The notes: generated by a model not told the origin, from the sequence alone. 64,000 nt of DNA from DASUGC01 sp035606665 (GCA_035606665.1 DATNEY010000001.1:1-64000); one strand, 5' to 3'; numbered from the stretch's first letter, positions 33,956-43,520 are shown. Made by a program: numbers and translations.

Positions 33956-34027
33956 GACCTCGGGAGTCGTTTCGGTCCAAAAGGAAAACTCGAGTTTCCC
34001 TTTTGCGCCGAAACGATTCCCGAGGTC
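33956..34027. repeat. Interspersed palindrome, copy 1 (terminator-like)
   Basis: The left arm GACCTCGGGAGTCGTTTCGG (33956-33975) pairs with the right arm 34008-34027, with one C/T difference that would still pair as G-U. An inner AAAAGG...CCTTTT stem lies between. It fills the gap between two convergent genes. Copy 2 is at 37231-37327 and a half copy at 31646. Confidence 0.85.
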
Positions 34028-34438
34028 TTACGACACGGAACGGCGGCTGCGAGTCTGCCCGCCCACCAGGTGCGATGTGATCATCGCCAGCACGCCAGCC
34101 GCCAGGATCGTCGCCCCGCCGATAGACAACGCCGGCCAGTGCTCTGGAATCTCCGTCAGCGCGCGCCACGTGTAGTACTGGAGCTTGGGATTGTTGCCCC
34201 AGGTCCGCAGCAAGGCCGCGGTACCAACAGTGAACGCCGAGAGCGGCAAGAGCATGAGAAGCACCCAGAGCGCGAGCTGCGGATGCGCCGCGTACCACCT
34301 GACGATGCGATCGGCGGTTCGCGCCGGCGCGGACTCGGGCGCCGGCACCTGGCGGATGAACAGTGCTGCAACGAACAGGACGGCTGGGCCGACCATGGTC
34401 AGCGCGCAAGCCGCAATCACGTCGTTGGTCAGAATCAT
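34028..34438 (-). CDS. Small integral membrane protein
   Basis: This 136-residue protein has three hydrophobic helices (VIAACALTMVGPAVLFVAALFI, LALWVLLMLLPLSAFTVGTAALL and ALSIGGATILAAGVLAMITS). A polar loop after the first helix contains RTADRIVRWYAAHPQ. No family was recognised. Its stop codon directly abuts the palindrome at 33956-34027. It is divergent from the DUF305 gene, about 105 bp apart. Confidence 0.65.
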   Translation of the reverse strand: MILTNDVIAACALTMVGPAVLFVAALFIRQVPAPESAPARTADRIVRWYAAHPQLALWVLLMLLPLSAFTVGTAALLRTWGNNPKLQYYTWRALTEIPEHWPALSIGGATILAAGVLAMITSHLVGGQTRSRRSVS

Positions 34439-34543
34439 GAATTGCTTTATACCGCAGGGGCGCAGCCGGTGAAAACCTTGGCATTCCGATGACGGTCGCC
34501 CCGGTGTATGCTGCGGCTCTTGCCGATCGTTCGGCGGAGCAGA

Positions 34544-35242
34544 ATGACCAAGACACCATCAATTTCGTCCCTCGCGCTCATTGCTGCCGTGGGACTATGC
34601 GCCTGCAGCCGCGCGGCCGATCCGGCGGCCAGCCAGCCGGCCACCGATGCCGGCACCCAGTCACAGGCGCCGGCCATCGTCCAGCCCGGCGCGCCCGGTC
34701 AGGCATCAACCGTCGTCTCGAGCGTTCCCAAGTTCAACGACAACACGTACACGGACGGCGACGTGAAGTTCATGCAGGGCATGATCCATCACCACAGTCA
34801 GGCGCTACTGATGGTGAACATGATCTCTACCCATACCAAGACACCGGAACTGATCGCGATGGGCCAGAAGATTCAGCTCTCGCAGAGCGGCGAGATCGGG
34901 ATGATGAAGGAATGGCTCACCGGACGGAAGAAGGAAGTGCCCATGATGAATGCCGACGGGACGGTCATGGACCACGGGGACATGCCCATGATGCCCGGCA
35001 TGCTTACGGCGGAGCAGATGAAGGCGCTCGATAAGGCGCGCGGCGCCAGCTTCGACGAGTTGTTTCTCACGGGCATGATCAAGCACCACAAGGGCGCGCT
35101 GAAAATGGTCGTCGATCTGCGCGAGGCCGGCGGAGGGAAGGAAACCAACATCGGTGACTTTCTGAATGCCGTGGACAACGATCAGCGCATGGAAATTGTT
35201 CGCATGTACGGACTCTTAGGGAGGCCAGTGGAATGGAAATGA
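34544..35242 (+). CDS. DUF305 lipoprotein
   Basis: The protein has 232 residues from ATG 34544. The lipoprotein signal (LALIAAVGLCAC) puts the lipidated cysteine near residue 20, and a Pro/Ala-rich linker follows. Two DUF305 halves carry the His/Met-rich motifs FMQGMIHHHSQALLMV and FLTGMIKHHKGALKMV. A Met/His-rich loop (VMDHGDMPMMPGM) lies between them. DUF305 proteins are ferritin-like-shaped and often linked to copper or other metals. The gene overlaps the LVIVD gene by 10 bp, so the two form an operon. Confidence 0.9.
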   Translation: MTKTPSISSLALIAAVGLCACSRAADPAASQPATDAGTQSQAPAIVQPGAPGQASTVVSSVPKFNDNTYTDGDVKFMQGMIHHHSQALLMVNMISTHTKTPELIAMGQKIQLSQSGEIGMMKEWLTGRKKEVPMMNADGTVMDHGDMPMMPGMLTAEQMKALDKARGASFDELFLTGMIKHHKGALKMVVDLREAGGGKETNIGDFLNAVDNDQRMEIVRMYGLLGRPVEWK

Positions 35243-37230
35243 ACTCGCGTACTCACGTTCGCCTCATCATTGCTTGTATTGGTGCTGCCCTGAGTCTGGC
35301 AGTCACCACGACCTTCGCGCAGAACCCTGTGGGACAGATTCCCATTCCGAAGGCGTGCACACCGGAGGAAATCGCGCAGGCCAAGGCGCCGGTCGATCCG
35401 CAGGCCGCGGGCCGCGGTGGCCGCGGCGGTCGCGGTGGCGGTCCAACCTGCCACATGCCCGATCCCCGCGAAGGGCTGAAGCCCGGCAAGTACGACGCCG
35501 GCGAAGCCGCGCTCAACATGAAGCTCGTCACGACCCTGCGCCAGCCCGACGGCATGTTCGATCCGAATTCAACGAACCCGCGCAGCCTCGACTACGCGAA
35601 CTCGGATGTCGCCTTCGGCATGAACGGGAGACTCGCGCTCCAGGGCAACTTCCACGGCCTGATCTTCTACAACATCGAGGACCCGACGAAGGCGTCACTG
35701 CAGTCGATCGTCGCGTGTCCAGGCGGGCAGGGCGACACCTCGATTTGGGGGAACCTGGCCTTCATGTCCGTCGAGGGCTATGGACGCATCGATTGCGGCG
35801 CGCAGGGACCACCCCCGCGACCGGCTCCTGCCGCAGGCGCAACACCGCCGGCCGGCGGCCGCGGCGGCGGCGCTCCCGCCGATCCCGACCGGATGTTCGG
35901 CGTTCGTATCTTCGACATTTCCGATCCGCGCAAGCCGCGCCAGGTGGCGGCCGTCCAGACCTGCCGCGGTTCGCACACCCATTCGCTCGTCACGGATATC
36001 AACGACAAGGACAACATCTACATCTACGTGTCCGGCAACTCGGGTGTCCGTTCGGCTGACGAAAAGGCGGGTTGCGTTTCCGATCCAACCGCACCCAACA
36101 CGTCAACCTACGGCATCGACGTCATCAAAGTGCCGCTCAAGAATCCGGAGCAGGCCGCCGTGGTCAGCCACGCGTACATCTTCGCGGACGCGAACACGGG
36201 ACAGCTCGCCAGTCTCCACGGCCGCCGCCAGGGCACGGGCGAACCCAGCCCGAACCCGACCGCCGGCTGCCACGATGTGACCAGCTATCCGTGGGCCAAA
36301 CTGCTCGGCGGCGCGTGCTCCGGCAACGGATTGCTGCTCGACACGAGCAATGTGACGAAACCCAAGCGGCTGGACGACGTCGCCGACCCGGCGTTTGCGT
36401 TCTGGCATTCCGCGACGTTCAACAACGACGGGACCAAGCTGCTCTTCTCCGACGAATGGGGCGGCGGCACCTCGCCGATGTGCCAGAACATTCATCCGCC
36501 GATGTGGGGCGGCAACGCGGTGTTCGACATCCAGGGCACGGGCGACAACCGCCGTATGAAATTTGGCGGCTACTTCAAATTGCCGGCGTGGCAGACCGCG
36601 ACTGAGAACTGTGTCGCACACAACGGCAGCCTCGTCCCGGTGCCCGGCCGCGACATCATGGCCCAGGCCTTCTATCAGGGCGGCGCGACGGTGTTCGACT
36701 TCACCAACTCCGCGAACATCAAGGAGATCGCGTACTTCGACCGGGGGCCGATCGACGAGAAGAGCCTGATCATCGGCGGCTACTGGTCGGTCTACTACTA
36801 CAACGGTTTCCTGTACGGCTCGGAGATCGCGCGCGGCATGGACATCTTCCAGCTGACGCCGAGCGAATTCCTGTCGCAAAACGAAATCGACGCCGCCAAG
36901 CTCGCCACGCGCGAGGGCTGCGGGGCGTCGAACGATCTGAACGTGCAGTGCCAGCCGCACTACGTGTGGCCGGCTCACTTCACGGTCGCGCGCGCGTATC
37001 TGGATCAGCTCGCGCGCGACAAGGCGCTGCCGCAGGAAAAAATCGACGCGCTCAACGCGGCCATGAAGGACGTCGAAGGCGCGACCGCGGCGAATCGTGG
37101 GGCCGCGGTCAATCGTCTCAACGCCTTGGCCGCCGATCTGGCCAAGGACGGCGCAGCCGCGACGGGGCTCAACGCCATGCGGATGAAGGCAGCCGCCTCG
37201 ACGATTCAGAAGCGCAACGCGCAGAGGTAA
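35233..37230 (+). CDS. Secreted LVIVD-repeat beta-propeller protein
   Basis: This 665-residue protein has a signal peptide (about 1-29, ending TTTFAQ). A low-complexity GRGGRGGRGGG stretch comes early. Propeller-like LVIVD repeats follow (GVRIFDISDPRKPRQVA, YGIDVIKVPLKNPEQAAVV and LLLDTSNVTKPKRLDDV), with many paired cysteines, then a helical tail (about 590-660). The family is found next to DUF305 genes in several phyla; its role is unknown. The overlap with the DUF305 gene indicates translational coupling. The stop is followed immediately by a palindromic element. Confidence 0.85.
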   Translation: MEMNSRTHVRLIIACIGAALSLAVTTTFAQNPVGQIPIPKACTPEEIAQAKAPVDPQAAGRGGRGGRGGGPTCHMPDPREGLKPGKYDAGEAALNMKLVTTLRQPDGMFDPNSTNPRSLDYANSDVAFGMNGRLALQGNFHGLIFYNIEDPTKASLQSIVACPGGQGDTSIWGNLAFMSVEGYGRIDCGAQGPPPRPAPAAGATPPAGGRGGGAPADPDRMFGVRIFDISDPRKPRQVAAVQTCRGSHTHSLVTDINDKDNIYIYVSGNSGVRSADEKAGCVSDPTAPNTSTYGIDVIKVPLKNPEQAAVVSHAYIFADANTGQLASLHGRRQGTGEPSPNPTAGCHDVTSYPWAKLLGGACSGNGLLLDTSNVTKPKRLDDVADPAFAFWHSATFNNDGTKLLFSDEWGGGTSPMCQNIHPPMWGGNAVFDIQGTGDNRRMKFGGYFKLPAWQTATENCVAHNGSLVPVPGRDIMAQAFYQGGATVFDFTNSANIKEIAYFDRGPIDEKSLIIGGYWSVYYYNGFLYGSEIARGMDIFQLTPSEFLSQNEIDAAKLATREGCGASNDLNVQCQPHYVWPAHFTVARAYLDQLARDKALPQEKIDALNAAMKDVEGATAANRGAAVNRLNALAADLAKDGAAATGLNAMRMKAAASTIQKRNAQR

Positions 37231-37327
37231 GACCTCGGGAGTCGTTTCGGGCGAAAACGGAAACGGAAACACGGGTTTCCGAAAGTAACTTCGGTTTCCG
37301 TCGGAGCCCGAAACGACTCCCGAGGTC
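37231..37327. repeat. Interspersed palindrome, copy 2 (terminator-like)
   Basis: Perfect 20-nt inverted arms (37231-37250 GACCTCGGGAGTCGTTTCGG and 37308-37327) flank an inner region of GGAAACGGAAAC...GGTTTCCG type that can also pair. It begins at the base after the TAA of the LVIVD gene and ends 9 bp before the convergent kinase stop. Confidence 0.9.
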
Positions 37328-37336
37328 GTTGCGCCG

Positions 37337-39235
37337 TCACATCGTCACCAGGTCCTCGAGCCCGGCAAGTTGCAACAGCCGGACGAAACGACGCTCGGTG
37401 GAGAGGCCGCGAAGATCGAAGGGCAGATCCATCAGCATTCGCCGCAGCCTGCCAGGCCGATGGGCGTAGGCCCTCTCAATCCACGTCACCGCCGCCGGCC
37501 AATCGCCGAGTTGCGAGTGCGCCAACGCCAGCCGGTCGCCGATTGAGTTCGTTGTGGGGCCGTCGGAGAATGGCGCGTGTTCAGCCGCCTGGGCCTGCAA
37601 TCGATCGACTTCCACGAGCAGGTCGCGGCGCCAGGCTTCGACCGCCGCAAGATGAGCGGCACTCTCCTGGAGCTGGTCCGCCCGATCGGCCTGCCCGGAT
37701 TGTCGAAGCCTCAGCGCCCGGTAATCCACGGCCGTGTCGACGTCGCCCAGCTCGGCACACGTCCAGGCCAGCCGATCGAGCGTCGGCAAATGCCCGGGCA
37801 CGATCTTGAGCGCACGCCGGAGGACGTTCAGCGCCTCCGCGTGCTGACCGGCGACACGCAACGCGTCCGCCAACGCGCTCAACGCGTTCATCATCTGAGG
37901 CGCCGCCTCGACGGCGGCGCGTGCGGCGTCAATCGCCTCGGCGGTTCTGCCCTGGACCTTCAGGATGACGCTGAGCGTTCGCAGGGCCTCGGGATCGCGA
38001 GGCGCCAGCTCGACCGAGCGGCCGGCGTGCCGTTCGGCCGAATGCAGATCATCGTCGTAGTACAGCGCCATCTTGGCGAGCGAGCAATGCACTTCGGCCA
38101 CCTGATCGTCTGCCTCGAGGGCGGCCAGCATCAGCTCGCGCCCTTTGGCGTTCGCGTCGTCGGACGGGGAGAATCCGAGCCGCGCCATGACGAAGTGCCA
38201 GTTGGCGAGATGGATGAGCGCACGGGCATGCCGCGGCGATTCAGCAAGGGCGCGGCGGAAGTACACACCAGCCTGATCCATGTGGGTGCGCGAGGAGGAC
38301 CCTCCCACCGTGCCAATCTGGAACTCCTTATGACCTTCGTCGATCAGACGGTCGACGTTCACCGATTGCGCCGGCTGGGCCGAGAGTTTCCCGGCGGCCG
38401 GGGCCCTTCGCAGCGCCGAGGCGACCAGCGACGCGTCGCCGGGCCGTTCGGCTGGATCCTTCGCCAACAGCCGATCGACAAGGCCAGCGATATCGGGCGT
38501 CACTTGCACGCCACGGTCCGCAAGCGGCGCCGGCGCAGCGGTCAGGTGCTGGCCAATCAGGGCGACAGCCGTGCCGGTAAAAGGCGGTGAGCCCGAAAGC
38601 AGCTCGTAGAGAACGCAGCCAAGGCTGTAGAGATCGGATCGACCATCAAGCGCCAATCGTCCTGCGGCCTGTTCCGGGCTGAGATATGCCAGCGTCCCCA
38701 GGATCATGCCGTCGATCGTGAGCCCGCCTGCGGCCGTGGTCGTGTCGGTGCCGGAAAGCTCCGGCGCCGTCACGTGCGCGATGCCGAAGTCCGCGAGCAT
38801 CGCGCGCCCGGAGACGACGAAGATGTTTTCTGGCTTGACGTCACGATGGACGACGCCTGCTGCATGTGCGGCCGTCAGCGCATCGGCGACGTCCGCCGTC
38901 AAGGCAAGAGCTTCCGCCACGTTCAGCCGCCGCTCGCGCGCGAGCTTCGCGCGCAGGCTTTCGCCAGGCACGAGCGGCATGACGTAGTACAACCGGTCCC
39001 GAGCCACGCCCGAATCGAACAGCGACACGATGCCGGGATGAGTGAGCTTCGCCATCACGGAGATCTCGCGCTGGAACCGCTCGATGCCGACGGCGTTCGA
39101 GTACGCCTCGGACAGCACTTTGATCGCGACCGCACGATTCAGCTTGGCGTCGTGAGCGCGGAAGACGACCGACATTCCGCCGCGGCCGATCTCCTGCTCG
39201 AGGCGGAAGCGATCCGGCAGGCCGCTGAATTCCAT
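37337..39235 (-). CDS. Serine/threonine protein kinase with C-terminal TPR region
   Basis: The protein has 632 residues from ATG 39235 (MEFSGLPDRF). A Hanks-type kinase domain (1-270) shows GRGGMSVV (17-24), Lys39, HRDVKPEN (130-137), DFG (149-151) and SPEQ with an intact activation loop. A helical TPR region (about 330-560) follows. The C-terminal DLPFDLRGLSTERRFVRLLQLAGL resembles the end of Acidobacteriota kinase-TPR proteins. No transmembrane helix is seen, so it is probably cytosolic. A longer upstream frame exists but is Arg-rich shadow sequence. Confidence 0.92.
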   Translation of the reverse strand: MEFSGLPDRFRLEQEIGRGGMSVVFRAHDAKLNRAVAIKVLSEAYSNAVGIERFQREISVMAKLTHPGIVSLFDSGVARDRLYYVMPLVPGESLRAKLARERRLNVAEALALTADVADALTAAHAAGVVHRDVKPENIFVVSGRAMLADFGIAHVTAPELSGTDTTTAAGGLTIDGMILGTLAYLSPEQAAGRLALDGRSDLYSLGCVLYELLSGSPPFTGTAVALIGQHLTAAPAPLADRGVQVTPDIAGLVDRLLAKDPAERPGDASLVASALRRAPAAGKLSAQPAQSVNVDRLIDEGHKEFQIGTVGGSSSRTHMDQAGVYFRRALAESPRHARALIHLANWHFVMARLGFSPSDDANAKGRELMLAALEADDQVAEVHCSLAKMALYYDDDLHSAERHAGRSVELAPRDPEALRTLSVILKVQGRTAEAIDAARAAVEAAPQMMNALSALADALRVAGQHAEALNVLRRALKIVPGHLPTLDRLAWTCAELGDVDTAVDYRALRLRQSGQADRADQLQESAAHLAAVEAWRRDLLVEVDRLQAQAAEHAPFSDGPTTNSIGDRLALAHSQLGDWPAAVTWIERAYAHRPGRLRRMLMDLPFDLRGLSTERRFVRLLQLAGLEDLVTM

Positions 39236-39294
39236 GGGGTCGATTGTAGGTCGAGGGCGCGTATGATCTCGTTCATCCTCGGAGGTGCAACTCG

Positions 39295-40374
39295 ATGGCG
39301 CCCGCACGCACACTCGTTCTCGCCTTGATTGTTCGATTCGCCCTTCTGTTCTCCGCAACGGTACCCACCCAAGCGGCGCCAGTGGCGGTCCAGGCGGTGA
39401 ACGTCTGCAACGCGGGCACTGTGCCGGTAGTCGCGTTCCTGGCCTACGACATGGGATTGCTGACCGAGGACTGGGGCGTGGAAAGCACCGTGATTGCCCC
39501 CGGTAAATGCGGCGACATTCCTTTCGGAACGTCCGTTGAGTTCTACCTCGGTTTCGCCGTGACCATGAACGGCCGTCTGGTCGGGCAGCCGGCTGACAAC
39601 CTGCCGGATTCAGGCATGTATCGGGGCGCGCCACTGGTCCAGCGCACCGTGAAGCACGTCTGCCTGCTGCGCACCGGCGTCACGAATTACCACTACGGCG
39701 TGCTGGAGCCGGATTGCGCGACACTCGGCAGCAACGGACCGAACCGGGGCCAGTATCTCAGCGTCGACACGGCGCTGTTCGTTCGTACCGGCTACGACCC
39801 TCGGCGCGAGCTCTCGGGTCTCGGTCATAACAAGTTCACAGTCGCGCCCAGCGCAACGGATCCTCGCCTCCGTCTGAGGGAAGGCGTGCCCGCCGGGGTC
39901 GAAGCCGCTCGCGAGGCCGAGAACGACGCACTCGTCCAGAAGTTGCTCGATCAGTTCCTCAGGGGCGTCGTCGCCGAGGCCAGCAAGACACCACAGCAGC
40001 GGTCGGCGGAGATCAATCACGTCTCGCCGGACAAGGGTGAGGCGTGGACGTCGCCGCGGCTGTCGGCCGCAGGTCCCTTCCACGATCAGTGGTATGGCAA
40101 GACAGCGGTGATCTTCGGCACCGTCTCGCGCGTCGATCTCCACGGACAATTCCCGACGTGGATCACTCTCTATTTCAAGGAATCTCCGGACAACGCGATC
40201 GTCGTCTGTTCGTCGTTTCCGGACATCTTCTTCGAGAGGCTGGGCCGGGGCTACGCGACGTCGCTGGTCGGCCGGGCGATTGAAGTGCAGGGCATCGTCG
40301 CAGCACCGCTGTGCGATCCACGCGCGAAGGGCACGGTGCAGATCAGCAATTCGAATCAGCTGAGAATCAAGTGA
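39295..40374 (+). CDS. Secreted protein of unknown function, possible C-terminal OB-like domain
   Basis: This 359-residue protein has a signal peptide (1-27, ending PTQAA). The N-terminal domain (about 30-160) resembles DUF1036-like beta domains (VNVCNAGTVPVVAFLAYD and CLLRTGVTNYHYGVLEPDC). The C-terminal 100 residues show the strand pattern of an OB fold (GKTAVIFGTVSRVDLHGQFPTWITLYF, IEVQGIVAAPL and TVQISNSNQLRIK). No function can be assigned. It is divergent from the kinase gene by about 60 bp and convergent with the ADOP permease. Confidence 0.65.
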   Translation: MAPARTLVLALIVRFALLFSATVPTQAAPVAVQAVNVCNAGTVPVVAFLAYDMGLLTEDWGVESTVIAPGKCGDIPFGTSVEFYLGFAVTMNGRLVGQPADNLPDSGMYRGAPLVQRTVKHVCLLRTGVTNYHYGVLEPDCATLGSNGPNRGQYLSVDTALFVRTGYDPRRELSGLGHNKFTVAPSATDPRLRLREGVPAGVEAAREAENDALVQKLLDQFLRGVVAEASKTPQQRSAEINHVSPDKGEAWTSPRLSAAGPFHDQWYGKTAVIFGTVSRVDLHGQFPTWITLYFKESPDNAIVVCSSFPDIFFERLGRGYATSLVGRAIEVQGIVAAPLCDPRAKGTVQISNSNQLRIK

Positions 40375-40388
40375 TCACTTCGACGTCG

Positions 40389-43124
40389 CTAGTCTCGTCG
40401 CAGCGCGATCGTCGGATTCAGGCGTGAGGCCGCGTAGGCAGGCGCGTAACTGGCGGTCAAGGTCGCCGTCAGGAGCACGCCGACCGCCGCGGCCATCGTG
40501 ACGGGATCGCCGGTTCTGACGCCAAACAGGTACACCTGCGCGAACTTCGTGACGGTCAGCGCGGCCGGCACGCCGAGCACGATCCCCGCGGCGAACAGGG
40601 TGAGCACGTCGCCGAGGACCAGCCGGACGACCTCTCGTCGGTCGGCACCGAGCGCCATCCTCACGCCGATCTCCGAAGTCCGCCTCGAGACGTCGTATGC
40701 GACCGTGCCGTACAGACCGACGCTGGCGATGAGGAGCGCCAGGATCGCGAACGCCGCACACAGCCGGCTCAGAAGGATCTGCGGCGCGATCAGGCGATCG
40801 ATCAGGCCCGCCTGCGTGGCGATCCGCAGAATCGGCGTGCGCGCGCTGGCATCCCGCACGATCTGCCGGATCGCATGCTCGTACGTCGAGGGGTCCGCAC
40901 TCGTGCGAATCTCGTACACCATCTTGCCCAGGCCGCCGAGGATACCCAGGCTGAACGGCACATAGACCACAGGCGGCCGGTCGACCAGCAGCGCGTAGTA
41001 GCGAGCATCTCGCGCGACTCCGACGATCTCGACGGAACCGTGCGGAAACCGCAGGATCTGTCCCACGGCAGTCGCGTCGCCGAAGTGCGCGCGTGCGTAG
41101 GATTCACTGACCACCGCCACGGCGTTTGCGCCGGCGCGATCATCGCGCTCGTCGAGGTCGCGGCCTCTCACGATCGGAATCTCCAGAGTGCGAAGGAAAC
41201 CGGCGCCGACAGTCATGACGTAGGCGGAGCTCTTCGGCGCGTCGCCGGCCGGCACGACCGGTGTCATCCTCCGTTCGTCTCCCACCAGCGCGCTGTCCGA
41301 CATTCCGACACTCAGGGCACCGGGCATAGCAGCGAAACGCTCGCGCAGGTTCCGATACAGGACGGTCGCCTCCGCATCGTCCAGACCGCCTTGCTTCGCA
41401 TTGACGGCAACCGTGAGCAGACGATCGGGATTGAAACCCAGGTCAATGGCCGCATAGTTGGCGAGCGTGCGCGCGAACAGACCCGCGCCAACCAGCAGTA
41501 CGAGCGCGGCGCCGATCTGAAGCACGACGAGGGCGCGTGTGGCTCGGGCGCGGCGGCCCGACGCTGTTGGCGGCGTCGACCGCGCGTCCCGCATCGCCGG
41601 TAGCAGCAACGTTCGCGTGGCGCGAAGGGCGGGTATCGCGCCGAACAGTAGACCGGTCAGTACGGACAACCCGGCCGCGAAAGACAGCACGCGCCAGTTC
41701 AACTCGGCGTGGAGCGTGAAGGTCGACTGCCCGTCGCTGAGGAAACTCGTCACGACCGGCGCGCCGACTGCGACTACGCCTACAGCCAGCAATCCGCCGA
41801 TCGAGGCCAACACGAGGCTTTCTGTCAGGAGCTGCCGGACGACGCGGCCGCGGGACGCGCCGAGACTGATGCGGACGGCGATTTCGCGCGTACGTGCCGC
41901 GGAGCGCACCAGCAACAGATTGGCGATGTTCGAGGAGGCGAGGAGCAGGATCAGGCCTGCAAGTCCGGTCAGCAACACGAGCGGCGCTGCGAAGGCGCGC
42001 CGCACGCCATCGATGCCTCGCGCGCCCTGCACGAGCACGAGTTCCGGTGCCTGCTTCCAGGTGCCCAGCGTCTTCACGTGCTCCGTGAGCAGACGGTACG
42101 GCGGTGCGAGCGCCGCTTGCGCACGTTCCAGGCTCACGTCAGATCGGAGCCGAGCCATGACTTCGAGCCAGACTTCGTTGGGATCGTTGAACAGCTCGAT
42201 CGGCTGGTGGCCGGACTGCGCCTGGAGCACGAGGCTGGCGTGGAGCGGCACGAACACCTCAGGAAACGCGCCGGGATCGGTACCGGTGAATTCGCCGGGC
42301 GCGACGCCGACGATCTCCAGCGGAATGTTGTTGATCGTGAGCGTTTGTCCGATCGCTTCGGTCGGCCCACCGAACCGGCTGTCCGCCAGCGCTCGACTGA
42401 GTACGGCGACAGGAGCCGCGCCCGCACGGTCGTCGTCGGGACCAGGCCACCGCCCTGCAGCCGGAACGACGCCGAGAGCGCGAAAGTAATCGGCTGATAC
42501 GTATTCGCCCGTCGCGGGTGAAACCTCGCCGTGAATCGTCAGCGTGATCGGGCCTGTGCTCTGGTACGCGATGACGTTGGAGAAGATGTCGTCGTGCGCC
42601 TGAAACAACTCGAAGGCGGCATATGCGAAGACGCCGTCGGTGTATCCGGCCGCCGCGTCTTTGAAGGAACTGTCGTGGTAAGACGAACCGTGAAACTCGC
42701 TCCTGGGCGCGTGCCAAGTCATCCGGACCAGCGTTTCCGGCTGCGGCACGGGCAACGGGCGGAGCAGGATCGCGTCGGTAAAGGCGTAGAGCAGCGTGTT
42801 CGCGCCGATTCCCAGCGCCAGCGACATCACAGCGGTCACCGTGAATGCCGGGCTCTTTCTCAGTGTGCGGCCCGCGTATCGAACGTCCTGCGCGAGTTGT
42901 TCGTACCAGCTCCAGCCCCACGTCGCGCGCGTGTTCTCCGCGACGACCGCCGGATTGCCGAAATCAAGACGCGCCGCGCGACGGGCCGCCATGAGGCTCG
43001 CCCCTGCGTCTCGTCGCTCTTCCTCTTCGGTTTCGAGATGAAACCTCAATTCCTCGTCCAGATCGGACACCCTGCGCTTCCTGTTCCAAAGCGCGCGAAG
43101 GCGAGATGTCAGGCGGCGCGGCAT
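40389..43124 (-). CDS. ADOP-type ABC transporter permease (MacB/FtsX fold)
   Basis: This 911-residue protein begins with the permease prefix domain of the Acidobacteriota duplicated-orphan permease family (DLDEELRFHLETEEEERRDAG). A MacB-like periplasmic core and two FtsX domains follow. The marks RTLRKSPAFTVTAVMSLALGIGANTLLYAFTDAILLRPLP and the C-terminal RRTSEIGVRMALGADRREVVRLVLG with YAPAYAASRLNP are typical. About eight transmembrane helices are expected. No ATPase is adjacent. It probably works in export or signalling at the inner membrane. It forms an operon with the PadR gene 10 bp upstream. Confidence 0.92.
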   Translation of the reverse strand: MPRRLTSRLRALWNRKRRVSDLDEELRFHLETEEEERRDAGASLMAARRAARLDFGNPAVVAENTRATWGWSWYEQLAQDVRYAGRTLRKSPAFTVTAVMSLALGIGANTLLYAFTDAILLRPLPVPQPETLVRMTWHAPRSEFHGSSYHDSSFKDAAAGYTDGVFAYAAFELFQAHDDIFSNVIAYQSTGPITLTIHGEVSPATGEYVSADYFRALGVVPAAGRWPGPDDDRAGAAPVAVLSRALADSRFGGPTEAIGQTLTINNIPLEIVGVAPGEFTGTDPGAFPEVFVPLHASLVLQAQSGHQPIELFNDPNEVWLEVMARLRSDVSLERAQAALAPPYRLLTEHVKTLGTWKQAPELVLVQGARGIDGVRRAFAAPLVLLTGLAGLILLLASSNIANLLLVRSAARTREIAVRISLGASRGRVVRQLLTESLVLASIGGLLAVGVVAVGAPVVTSFLSDGQSTFTLHAELNWRVLSFAAGLSVLTGLLFGAIPALRATRTLLLPAMRDARSTPPTASGRRARATRALVVLQIGAALVLLVGAGLFARTLANYAAIDLGFNPDRLLTVAVNAKQGGLDDAEATVLYRNLRERFAAMPGALSVGMSDSALVGDERRMTPVVPAGDAPKSSAYVMTVGAGFLRTLEIPIVRGRDLDERDDRAGANAVAVVSESYARAHFGDATAVGQILRFPHGSVEIVGVARDARYYALLVDRPPVVYVPFSLGILGGLGKMVYEIRTSADPSTYEHAIRQIVRDASARTPILRIATQAGLIDRLIAPQILLSRLCAAFAILALLIASVGLYGTVAYDVSRRTSEIGVRMALGADRREVVRLVLGDVLTLFAAGIVLGVPAALTVTKFAQVYLFGVRTGDPVTMAAAVGVLLTATLTASYAPAYAASRLNPTIALRRD

Positions 43125-43133
43125 CGGGATACC

Positions 43134-43481
43134 CTACGTGGCCTTCGAAGGCCTCAGCACCCGGGCCATCGCCGATGACAACTGTTCCCATTTCGACTGT
43201 TCCCTGAGGAGGTGTTTCCGGCCGGACGCGGTGAGCTCGTAGTACTTGGCCCGCTTGCCCTTGTCGGAAGTGTTCCATTCAGAGGAAATCAGATCCTGCT
43301 CCTCGAGGCGGTGCAGGGCGGGGTAGAGCGAACCGGTCTCAACGTGCAGGACTTCGTCCGACATCGTGCGGATGTGTTTGGCGATCGCGTGCCCGTGGGA
43401 TGGGCCGAAGACCAGCGTACGGAGGATGAGCAGATCGAGCGTGCCCTGGAGGAGATCGATGCGGCTGTCAGGCCTCGCCAT
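43134..43481 (-). CDS. PadR-family transcriptional regulator
   Basis: This 115-residue protein has a winged-helix domain (LLQGTLDLLILRTLVFGPSHGHAIAKHI, then VETGSLYPALHRLEEQDLISSEW and KYYELTASGRKHL) and a C-terminal dimerisation helix. The family usually represses its own operon. An inverted repeat of 13-nt half-sites lies just upstream of the start, the likely operator. No clear ribosome binding site is seen before the ATG. It regulates the ADOP permease co-transcribed with it. Confidence 0.93.
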   Translation of the reverse strand: MARPDSRIDLLQGTLDLLILRTLVFGPSHGHAIAKHIRTMSDEVLHVETGSLYPALHRLEEQDLISSEWNTSDKGKRAKYYELTASGRKHLLREQSKWEQLSSAMARVLRPSKAT

Positions 43482-43484
43482 TGC

Positions 43485-43520
43485 GTAGGCATGCTACATC
43501 ATGTTCAGTAGCATGTCTAC
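43485..43520. promoter_or_regulatory. Inverted-repeat operator of the PadR-ADOP operon
   Basis: GTAGGCATGCTAC (43485-43497) and GTAGCATGTCTAC (43508-43520) are inverted copies that match at 12 of 13 positions, with a 10-nt spacer. They lie 4-39 bp before the PadR start codon, as expected for autorepression. Confidence 0.75.

Noticed and set aside
36103..37272. Minus-strand frame antisense to the LVIVD gene
   Set aside because: Arg/Val-rich shadow without motifs; it also crosses the palindromic repeat.
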